Origin: Pseudomaricurvus sp033283335 | GTDB taxonomy: Bacteria; Pseudomonadota; Gammaproteobacteria; Pseudomonadales; Cellvibrionaceae | Length of the DNA: 64,000 nucleotides | Direction of reading: 5' to 3' | Assembly: GCA_033283335.1 (NCBI GenBank) | Contig: JAWMQP010000002.1 | Location: forward strand, 558,001 to 622,000 | Part shown: piece after piece, positions 17,144-26,000 of the stretch | Numbering within the stretch: the stretch's first letter is position 1 | Layout: the number at the start of each line of letters is the position of its first letter | The notes under the pieces: generated by a model | Told to the model about the DNA's origin: nothing | The model's input: the letters and a program-made list of their open reading frames with translations, nothing else | The model's database searches: none | Translations under genes and position numbers: made by a program

Positions 17144-17247
17144 CGTCGTTACGGTGGAACTTACCCGATTGAACTTAAGAAGGTCCGCCCACAGCAATTC
17201 AGCGGTTACCCACTGGTTTACCCCCAGAAACTGGGGATAAAAGCGGT

Positions 17248-17256
17248 TGTGGATAA
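17248..17256 (-). other. DnaA box downstream of the repA-like gene
   Basis: The minus strand reads TTATCCACA, the perfect consensus DnaA binding site, 153 bp past the stop codon of the RepA-like gene. A near-match (TTATCCCCA) lies eight bases further downstream at 17232-17240. In IncFII/R1-type plasmids a DnaA box with this sequence lies at a comparable distance after repA and marks the left edge of oriR. The match in sequence and position is what I see; origin activity is inferred. Confidence 0.6.
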
Positions 17257-17409
17257 CCGAAAATAGCCAGCCGAAAAATAATTTAAGCGACAGGGAAATT
17301 GTGTGGTATTCTAAGAAGGATTTATCTGCACATATATAGAGCGAGAAAACGCTTATAAAAAAAGCGACCGCTCTGGCCGCTGAAGAGAGTGTTTGGAATT
17401 GGATGTTTT

Positions 17410-18234
17410 CTACTGTGCGTAGACGCTGTAGGGATCGGGAGGCGGCCTGGAAACCAGGTTACGCTGGTATGGGGCAATAACCTTGTCAGCCATGAAATAT
17501 CGGGAGACGTGCTCGACGCTTCCGGCAAACTGCTCTTTGATCTGTTCGGACTTCTCTTTCCCAGCAGCCATCACCCTACCCAGCAGAGCCTTACCTCCCA
17601 GCTCCAGGAAGAACCTTTTGGTGAAGGTGATCATGCGCGGTCCTGGCAGCCAACGGCCACTCTCTTTTTTACGGCGCTGCTGCTTGGTCCTGGTGATGTA
17701 GCCACAAGCCTCAAAGTCCTGAATCACATGGCGCACTCGCCAAGGACTTATCTCATGGGTGCCCTGCCACTCATCAGACTTCGATATGCCGCGCGCAATC
17801 AGCTTCGCGTATGGCGCCACAATGTAATCACCCTCACGGCGACCACAGCGGCGCGTTTCTAACTGGAAATCTTTGCCCAATAGATACTGAATCACCGCCA
17901 CCATCGCTTCACGCCGTGCCGAGTTGCGACGACACCCTGAACGATTCATAAAGCCCCAGGTCTTTAACCTGGTGCCATACAGCCCGGCCTCTCTGACGTA
18001 GGAAGCCATAACCTGGATCAACTGATGGTGCGGTTTGTAAGTCTTGGAAGATCGACCGCGCTTAATCGCGCTGTCGCAGAATCTCATCGCTTTGGGGTCA
18101 TGCCCACAGCGATTACCTTTTGAAACGGATTTAGAGACACCTTCCCTCAACTCACGATCGAGCTTGGCGCGCTGCGCCAGCCGCTGCTTGCGGCTTTTTG
18201 CTCGTTTCGAGTTTGAAGGTGTCTGCGCGCTCAC
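17410..18234 (-). CDS. Putative replication initiation protein, IncFII RepA-like
   Basis: The 274-residue basic protein has an order of features resembling the IncFII RepA family: an N-terminal Arg/Lys-rich tail, RRNSARREAMVAVIQYLLG (compare RRRAIDALLQGL in RepA), an A..LIARGIS segment, the winged-helix part HEISPWRVRHVIQDFEACGYITRT, and the strand ITFTKRFFLELGGKALLG (compare ITFTPALFAALDVSED). The basic C-terminal half is followed by a consensus DnaA box 153 bp past the stop. It ends a minus-strand operon whose start lies near 19.3 kb, and its start codon overlaps the stop of the preceding gene. The assignment is by pattern from memory; an unrelated phage replication protein cannot be excluded. 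Confidence 0.5.
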   Translation of the reverse strand: MSAQTPSNSKRAKSRKQRLAQRAKLDRELREGVSKSVSKGNRCGHDPKAMRFCDSAIKRGRSSKTYKPHHQLIQVMASYVREAGLYGTRLKTWGFMNRSGCRRNSARREAMVAVIQYLLGKDFQLETRRCGRREGDYIVAPYAKLIARGISKSDEWQGTHEISPWRVRHVIQDFEACGYITRTKQQRRKKESGRWLPGPRMITFTKRFFLELGGKALLGRVMAAGKEKSEQIKEQFAGSVEHVSRYFMADKVIAPYQRNLVSRPPPDPYSVYAQ

Positions 18235-18455
18235 TAGATACCCACCACCGGAATACCTTGGTAACTCACCCGATCGCTACCGCGCATCATCGGATCCAGG
18301 GCTTTTTGGCGGGCCAGGCGCAACAACGAATCAAATTCTTTGCGGCCGATGTGAACGCGCTCAGGTTTGCGCCCTTTGCTTGACTCATACGCAGCAACGT
18401 AGCGAGCAACAGGCTCAACCTGTGGGTGCAGGGCCAGGTGGCGAACGTCAATCAT
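18234..18455 (-). CDS. Hypothetical phage early protein (73 aa)
   Basis: No family is recognised. The small protein is mixed in charge, with a helical middle (VEPVARYVAAYESSKGRKPERVHIGRKEFDSLLRLARQKALDP) and no membrane segment. It overlaps both neighbours by one to four bases in the chain leading to the RepA-like gene, so translation of the operon is tightly coupled. The tight overlap and absence of frame breaks support a real gene. Confidence 0.65.
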   Translation of the reverse strand: MIDVRHLALHPQVEPVARYVAAYESSKGRKPERVHIGRKEFDSLLRLARQKALDPMMRGSDRVSYQGIPVVGI

Positions 18456-18655
18456 GCGTCCGCCCCTGATGTGTTGATATAAGGAAACGCTCGATCAATC
18501 TCACGCTCCAACGCTGAAGCCGTGCAGGTCACCACTTCAGCGTGATGCTGAATCGCTTCCGCGCAGGGCTGACCCTCAACGAACCAGGCTTCCAGATCGG
18601 CAATGCGATCCTTCAACTGCTGAATCTTGGATTGAACGTTGGCGGGAGTGCTCAT
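18452..18655 (-). CDS. Hypothetical phage early protein (67 aa)
   Basis: The product begins MSTPANVQSKIQQLKDRIADLEAWFVEGQPCAE and looks like a short helical, possibly coiled-coil protein. I start it at 18655 because this ATG overlaps the stop of the preceding gene (ATGA) and has GGAGGCG seven bases upstream; the frame is open 30 bases further. No family is recognised. Confidence 0.65.
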   Translation of the reverse strand: MSTPANVQSKIQQLKDRIADLEAWFVEGQPCAEAIQHHAEVVTCTASALEREIDRAFPYINTSGADA

Positions 18656-18993
18656 TGAATCGCCTCCGCTTGGAAACGATTCCAAAAATAATCTTCACTG
18701 ACGGGATAAGCCTGCTCGTACCAAAAGCTCTCGCGATGCTCCATCAGCGTGAACGTGGAAACCTGATAGCCTGCAGACTCAGCAAACTTCAGCGCATCTT
18801 CAAAGCAGCCAAATTCCAGTTGAACCTTGTTGACCACCAGGGTGACTTTGTGCAGACCCTCATCAGTAATGGTTGATGCCACGTTAGGTACTGAGTCCAG
18901 TTGCGGAAACAATACCATCCACACGCTTTGCACCAGGGCCTCTGGACGATCGCTCACGGACAGAGCTGCAGGAACACGTAAACTCATCATCAC
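18652..18993 (-). CDS. Hypothetical phage early protein (113 aa)
   Basis: The 113-residue product has a mixed alpha/beta look (HKVTLVVNKVQLEFGCFEDALKFAESAGYQVSTFTLMEH) and no recognised domain. It begins at an ATGATGATG run that overlaps the stop of the upstream gene, and ends in an ATGA overlap with the next gene. It is the second gene of the minus-strand early operon. Confidence 0.65.
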   Translation of the reverse strand: MMMSLRVPAALSVSDRPEALVQSVWMVLFPQLDSVPNVASTITDEGLHKVTLVVNKVQLEFGCFEDALKFAESAGYQVSTFTLMEHRESFWYEQAYPVSEDYFWNRFQAEAIQ

Positions 18994-19274
18994 GCGCCCT
19001 CCCCGATTTCAGCCGCCAACTCCAGCGAGTCGTCCAGCTCGATCAACGCCATGTGCGCGTATTCAATCAGATCGGCAACATCAGGATCGCTGTCAGCCAC
19101 ACGATTCAACACCATGGCGATATCAGCGAAACGGAGTTTTTTCAGGAACAACGCGAGTGCGGTGTATTCGAGGTCGGTGAACTGGGCGGTCATTTCCCAG
19201 GCTTCAGGGTCGCCAGTCATTGGCAAAGCCAAACATGGAAGTTGTTCAGGTTTGATACAGGCTATTGCTGTCAT
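18990..19274 (-). CDS. Hypothetical phage early protein (94 aa), first gene of the early operon
   Basis: The acidic, helical 94-residue product (TDLEYTALALFLKKLRFADIAMVLNRVADSDPDVADLIEYAHMAL) is not recognised. It is the first gene read leftward from the 256-bp control region and is preceded by a leader of about 100 bases containing a stable nested hairpin (19319-19347). The other four genes of the operon overlap one another behind it. Confidence 0.65.
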   Translation of the reverse strand: MTAIACIKPEQLPCLALPMTGDPEAWEMTAQFTDLEYTALALFLKKLRFADIAMVLNRVADSDPDVADLIEYAHMALIELDDSLELAAEIGEGA

Positions 19275-19530
19275 AGTGGTTCCATCCCGTAGTAGTTAAC
19301 ATTCCCGGCGTCTTAAAAGCCGAGGGGGAGCTACCCCCTTATTCGGCCGCCGGGATGGCTAAGGCGCCCACATCAAAGAGAACAGCTCACGGACTCAGAT
19401 CAGCAGGCAGGACGGATCGTATGCAAGTGACTCTTGCACTTGCAAGTATCACTTGCGCATGTGCCGGTTGAAATTTGCCTTATTTGGCACATACTAAATA
19501 AACAAAAGTTCTAAGCTCACGGACTCTACA
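19275..19530. promoter_or_regulatory. Divergent control region with operator cluster and leader hairpin
   Basis: The gap separates the minus-strand operon from the plus-strand HTH gene. At 19422-19456 several copies of a 6-bp element occur in both orientations (TGCAAG, CTTGCA, CTTGCA, TGCAAG, ACTTGC), forming overlapping dyads of TGCAAG-N5-CTTGCA and GCAAGT-N3-ACTTGC type: typical of a repressor operator. A 13-bp direct repeat AGCTCACGGACTC occurs at 19384-19396 and 19514-19526. A nested hairpin with GCCGA/TCGGC outside and GGGGG/CCCCC inside lies at 19319-19347 in the leftward leader. A weak rightward promoter may be TTGAAA (19469) with TACTAA. Confidence 0.65.
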
Positions 19531-19851
19531 ATGCTCACTACGGTTGCTATCGTCGACCGCCTTAACGAATGGAAAGGCTGGTCAGATTATCGCTGTGCCC
19601 AGATGTTGGAAGTAAGCCACCAGGCCATTCAGCACTGGCGTAAAAAAGGTGGTGTCATGAAGAATGAAACTGCCCTGAAGGCCGCAGAAATACTGGGTTT
19701 GCCGGAAGAAGTACTGCTGGCTAGCATTGAACTGGAACGCTCCCTAAACACTCCTGCGGAAGCAGCTCAAGGTCGCATTTTAGGTGTCGTTGAATCGGCC
19801 TATAAAGACCAAATTTTGGCTGCTGAACGCGCTCAGACCACAGCCGCCTAA
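19531..19851 (+). CDS. Small HTH regulator (Cro/C1-like, DUF3693-like)
   Basis: The 106-residue protein has an N-terminal helix-turn-helix in residues 6-55 (VDRLNEWKGWSDYRCAQMLEVSHQAIQHWRKKGGVMKNETALKAAEILGLPEEVLLASI), similar to phage Cro-type and DUF3693 regulators. The C-terminal 40 residues are helical with no peptidase domain, so it is not a self-cleaving CI-type repressor. It is divergent from the early operon across a region of repeated 6-bp elements and most likely binds there. A terminator follows 47 bp after its stop. It marks the last gene that clearly belongs to the phage-like block. Confidence 0.75.
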   Translation: MLTTVAIVDRLNEWKGWSDYRCAQMLEVSHQAIQHWRKKGGVMKNETALKAAEILGLPEEVLLASIELERSLNTPAEAAQGRILGVVESAYKDQILAAERAQTTAA

Positions 19852-19897
19852 TCCCCTTCTAAACCGTGACAATTTGTCGTCACTAGAATCCACATAA

Positions 19898-19925
19898 CCC
19901 CTTGATATATAAGGGGATTCTTTTT
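19898..19925 (+). terminator. Rho-independent terminator after the HTH regulator
   Basis: The stem CCCCTT/AAGGGG with loop GATATAT is followed by ATTCTTTTTATT. It lies 47 bp past the regulator stop codon and separates the prophage block from the convergent RTX gene. Confidence 0.8.
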
Positions 19926-20065
19926 ATTCCAAATGAACAAAGAATCTATCTTATGTTAAATAGAGGGTTTATAAACCAAACCTTTAAAAATTCACTCTAG
20001 GTATTTGAAGAGCTTGGGCCGAGCAGGAAATCACCCAGCCCAAGCTGACATGCCTCCTATCTGGT

Positions 20066-23000
20066 CTATTGCCAGGAGGCTGCTAACACCGGCTGCAAAT
20101 CATCTTTCACCGATTGTGGAATCACATTGCCAGCACCGCTAGGTACATCATAAGAGGCCATTGCCGAAACAAGCTGCTCGACCTGCTGATCAATTAATAC
20201 CAATGAGTCAGACTCAAACTGATCGAGTTTTTGAGAATCACTGTTGTACCAACCGGCGATTGTTACCTGATCATCAGTACCAGCTACATTGATCCGTAGG
20301 TTATCTCCACTTCGGCTAAACCAGAGGTCGTCATAAGACACATCGGACTCAAAAGCCAAGACATCATTGTAGGCCGCGGCAGTATCTGTGTCGTTTTGAA
20401 CGATTATGTCCTGTCCATCACCGAGTCCGAACAAAATCCGATCATTACCACTACCTCCATCAATGACATCATTTCCAGCTCCACCTGATAGCTCATCATT
20501 GCCTTGATAGCCGGAAATGAATTCATCGGCAGAGGTGCCGGTGATTATATCATTAGACGTTGTTCCTCCAATCACATTGGTCAACAGGTCTTCTGTCGTT
20601 GCAGTGGCAGTCGGTGCAGAGACCCGGAAGGCTCGATAGAGCTGTGCAGAGGTTAATGAGTATCCACTCTCAAAAGTTATCTGGTCTATGGTATTCGCAA
20701 TTGCAAAGAAATTGGAAACAGTGACTTTAGTACCTTTACGGGCAATATTGATAATCAAATCATTTTCGGTACTCGTTAACCCCCTGGCCACATCATAAAA
20801 GGAGATACCATCCACAAATTTGATGGAATTCGAGCCTTCAGTATCTATTACGATATCTTTTCCAGAGCCGGAACCAATCACATACGTATCGTCCCCCACG
20901 CCCCCGATTAGCTGGTCATCCCCTGCTAATCCAGCAAGCGTATCCGACCCACGACCACCAAGCAAAGTGTCAATATTGGCTGTCCCGGTTAGGCTGTTAT
21001 CCTGCCCATCTCCCAACATCAAATCACCTTCTGTGGCGGTAGCCGTCGGTTCTGACAAGCCAAAAGCCCCATAGATCTGGGCAGCAGTCAGCTTCGATGA
21101 ATCGTCAAACGTCATGGATTCGATGGTATTGGCCATTGAGAAAAACTGAACAATACGCACCTGACCACCACCTCCAGCAACCGAAAGGATCAAGTCATCC
21201 CCTGATTTCAATAGTCCACTGGCAACATCGCTAAATGTAAGACCATCCGTAAAATGGATAGTATTGATACCGGATGTATCGATGATGGTATCACTGCCTT
21301 CTCCGCTGCCAATAACATAAGTGTCGTTGCCAGCTCCACCCATAAGGCGATCATCTCCATCAAGCCCGTGAAGCTCATCATTTCCAGCCCCAGACACCAA
21401 AATTTCATCCGCGATGGAACCAACCACTGTGTCATCGCCACTGAAATCAAATGTCAAGGACAGTGGATCAGAACTACCATTGTCAGGATCACCAGATCCG
21501 TCATCGGCATTGTCAGCGTCTGGTAATGGGATCAATTGGTTGACAATATCGGTTGGAGTCAGGGTATAACTACCGTTGGGTTGGACCATGATGGCACTAT
21601 TACCACTAAGGAAATGCCCTACCACACGGACTTGTTGATCGAGATCCCCGTCAACCAGCACAACTAAATCATCACCATCCTGATGATAACTTAATCGAGA
21701 TGAATCGACATCGTTAAAGAAGAGTACATCCTGTCCATCTCCAGTATCGGTAATGGTGTCCTGCCCTGTACCAGCGTAGTAATAGTAGTGGTCGTTGCCA
21801 TTACCGCCATCCAATTGGTCATTACCATCTTTACCATAGAGGGTATCGTCACCTTCGCCTCCTATCAGAAGGTCATCTCCTTCTCCTCCAGACATAAGAT
21901 CATCCCCTGCACCTCCGGACAAGGTGTCATTCCCCTGTAGCCCGTAAATTTCGTCATCTAAGGCAGTACCTGTGAGGGTATTGTCAGTCTCATTGCCATT
22001 TATGATGGTTGGACCTGGTTCGGCAATATCAATCCATACTTTAGCATTATCGGTAAAGGTACCATCGGACACATAGTAGTAAAACAAACCCTGTCCAATG
22101 TAACCTTCTTCAACGGTGAAAGTAATCGTCTGATTAATTTCGTCGAAGGTGGCGACACCTCCGTAGTTACTGGAAACGGAAGTAACCGTCAGTGGAAAAT
22201 CTGGGTTACCTCCGTCATTATCTAACAGGTCAGAAACTGACAATGTGATAGATTGATTTTGAGTTGTCGAGAAGTGATCTTCTGTGGGTAAAAAGACGCC
22301 TGCCCTTTGCCGGATATCAGTACTACTTATTGTGACAATTTCTCCATCAGCGTCACTTACATCTATTGAATCAATGACATCTTCACTAAAGTGATTTTCG
22401 ACAAGAATGCTTCCGCCATCTGAAAATTTAATGGTCAGGTCATTGTAATCAGTGCCGCCACGGGAAAAATTAATTTGAGTCTCAATAATTCCTTCGCCTA
22501 AGATCAGCTTGTCTCCATATCCCGTGCCAGTTCGATTCCTTAGAATAGTATCATTGCCATCACCCAGGCTGTAAAGGTAGGTATCTCGTCCACTACCCCC
22601 TCTCAAAATATCGTCTCCTGTGCCACCTTCTAAAGTGTCATTTAACTCTGCACCATAGAGATGATCATTGCCTCCACCTCCTTGCAGATTTGATCCATGA
22701 GATACAGAGACTTGCCAGTTGACAGTATCCTCAATAGCCAAGGTAATGAGATCGGACCCTGTCGGCTCGACATAAGCAGCTCCAGGCTGAAACCCCCAAT
22801 TCCAATCCGGTAATTCTGAACTTATGTCAGAACCATAAGCCCAGAGTGTATTGTCCAAATCATTACCGATTAACGTGGCATTTTTACCCTGGACTTTAGC
22901 ATCCTCAATATTCACTGCCAGCGAATACTCTGAATCAAAAGCTCGCACAACGAGAGTATCATGCCCTCCATCTGGGTCTTCAATAACCTCAGTTGTCGAA

Positions 23001-26000
23001 TTTATGATGTAGAAGTCATCTCCTGCCCCTCCCTCGAAAGTCACATTATCATGTCCCCATGAAAGTAACATGATATTGTCCAGGTCATTTCCACCGCCAT
23101 ATTCAGCCACTTCACCGGCGAGCTCCAAGACCTCTAACTTATCGCCTAGAGAATATTGGAGGGCAGTGGATACTACCCGGTCGGTATTAGCACCATAAAA
23201 ACCATTATCGAATTCACCACCGATCACGTCATTTTCACTGTCAACGTAGTAGATGTCAGATAATTGCCCGCCCCATAGGACGTCATCACCTGCACCACCA
23301 TCAATAATGTTGTTTCGATTGAAGTCTCCAATGATGGTGTTATTCCGAGCATCCCCGGTAAATTTTTGTAGGTTATAATTGCTGACGTAGTTTTGATCGC
23401 CAATGATATTTTCTTGCTCTGAGTTTGGATCGATAACATGGGTATCGGTAGTTGGATCTACTTGAGAAAACCCGAAAACGAAAATATTCCCTGATGTTCC
23501 ACTTCTAATATCATTAACAAATTCTGAATTTTCCAGAGCACTAGAAAATATTTGAATTACTTGTCGGGACGTTGTGTTAAGACCACCACTGTAGGTGACG
23601 GATATATTACCATCCTTATTTGAAAGCTCTTCTATCAATTCAGGAAGAGAATAAATTGTGCCCCCAATCTCGAGCATCGATACATATTTAGTAGATTCCT
23701 CGTCAAATGAAACTACATCTCCACTTCCATAAATTAGATATAAACGGTCAGCATTTATTATGGAAATATCTTCAATAATCACTCCATTAAATATTAATGT
23801 CGAATCCCCTGAATCATCGATGATAAGATCAATTCCGTCACCTACAGAAAATAAATAAGTGTCATCTCCAAGTCCGCCTTCCAACTGGTCATTTCCAAAA
23901 CCACCGCTTAATGTGTCTGAACCCGATCCAGAAAACAGAACATCATTGCCAGTACCGCCATAAAGTTCATCATCAGCATCACCCGCTACTAGCGTATCAT
24001 TTCCATTACCACCAGACAGAATGTTAATTTCACCTGTTACACTACCTATTGTATCTTGGAGATGATCATCACCGTCGCCACCATCTAAATAATCGCTTCC
24101 TCCGCCCCCAAAAATAAGATCATCACCTTCGTTACCTATTAACTCATCATCACCATCACTGCCATCAAGTTCATCGTTCTCACTACCTCCTGATAAATAA
24201 TCGTTTCCTGAATCCCCGTGAAGAATATCTGAGCCTTCGCCGCCGAATAGTTGATCGTTACCGCCTTCTGCAACAACTATATCATTACCAATTCCACCTA
24301 TTAATATGTCATTTCCATTTCCTCCATATAAAGTATCATTCCCGCCGCCGCCATCTATAAAATTATTGCCCGGTGTTAAGTCTGGCAGAAAATCATCCTC
24401 ACCATACAGAACATCATCACCATCCTCTCCAAAAATGGTATCATTTCCACCGCCACCTACTACGAAATCAGCACCAATGCCCGCCATGATAAAATCATTA
24501 CCATGAAGTTCGCTGGCAAGTTCATTCAATAATTCCCAACCCTCACCTTTATATCGATCTTTAGAACTTACATCTCCATAGATATGATCTTCACCAGAGC
24601 CTGAAACTATGACGTCATTTCCTGCGCCACCAATTATTTGATTGGTGCCATTTCCGGCATCAATGTTGTCATCATAATTTTTGGTGGAATCCTGGATATC
24701 CTGAATTCCTATAGTAAAAGAATCATAAATTCCTTCACTGTTAGAGCCCGCACGAATAGTACCATCGCCAAGTATTAGATCATCATCATCTCCACCTGAA
24801 ATACTGTCAGATCCGCTTCCTCCAGCCAGATAACCAAATCCACCATGTACAGCAGTAAGAACATCATCGCCACCTCCACCATCCATCCATTTATCACTAC
24901 CGTCGTTTTGAATTAAAATATCATCTCCATCTAGATCATCTATAAATAAAGAAATGTCTCCAGTATTAAGATTAAAATAACCGTCGCCATGCAACCAGCT
25001 TTCACCGTTCCCTACCAAATAATCGTTACCAAGCCCTCCTACAGAAAAACTAGAAACAGAAGAGTTGGATACAATTAAATCATTACCACCAAGCCCAAAA
25101 AGTGCAGGTCTTGCATGGGATAAACTGCCAATCAGAGTATCGTTATTATCACCACCTTCAAATGAATATCCTTCACTACTTGGGTTAGCCACGAAATACC
25201 CATTATTAGTGTTGAGTAAATTAGCATCAAAAACAATTGAACGATCATTGATCCAATTCTGATTAGCATCATTAGAACGATCAGAATATGAAAATTTTAT
25301 CCAGGAAGACTCCAGCCCTCCATTACCGTCATCAATAATAATGCTTCCATCATTGATGTTAAATTCATCAGTGTTACTTATCGGTTGAGCCATGCTCTCA
25401 GAATTGTAATCAATTAGCGAGATGCCAAAATTATTAACATTTCCTGTTACTTCAATTTTATCCGTTTTACCTGATTCTTGATTGTAGGTAATTATAAAGC
25501 CGTTAGAGGTTTTCGTTAGAAAAACATCTCCCGCTTCATTTTTGTACACTTTATTATTTGACGTAATTGCAGATAGTGTACTTACTATCAAATTGTTGAT
25601 GGCAACATTATTTCCACCACTTAAATCGAATATCTCATCAAGTCCATCACCATTTTCAAATTTATATAAATCACCTCCGTCTCCACCCTCGAGGTAATCA
25701 GATCCAACACCTCCTGTGAGAGTATCCATCCCCCCCATTCCATAGAGACTATCATCCCTATTTCCGCCTTCAATTAATTCATCATTCATTGTCCCGAAAA
25801 TAACTTGCGGGTGTTCTTCTTTAGCTAGAATTGATTTATTGATTCTTATTTCATCATCTGATATCCATACATTTTGATTGGGCTTACCAATATCTGTATA
25901 AAGACCCAATTTAGCCCCAACGACTGTTCCAACAGTACCATCAGAGTTGGCTAAATTGACTGACAAAACTCCCTTTACATAACTAGCTCGGTCATAGAGA

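Larger units (their letters stand above)
16428..17409. other. Non-coding structured region of about 1 kb (candidate replication origin region)
   Basis: I see no convincing gene here. The left part (16428-16620) is AT-rich and should hold the promoter of the minus-strand secreted protein. From 16640 to 16830 the DNA is GC-rich with a large dyad at 16737-16769. A terminator lies at 17047-17069, consecutive palindromes at 17071-17143, and a perfect DnaA box at 17248-17256. Short frames in the segment have no family resemblance and no ribosome binding sites. Position downstream of a RepA-like gene suggests an origin. Confidence 0.5.

Noticed and set aside
20500..25800. Dense short repeats that could suggest a CRISPR or satellite array
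   Set aside because: The repeats have a 27-base codon period with degenerate wording and encode GGxGxDxxx RTX units in a single open frame.
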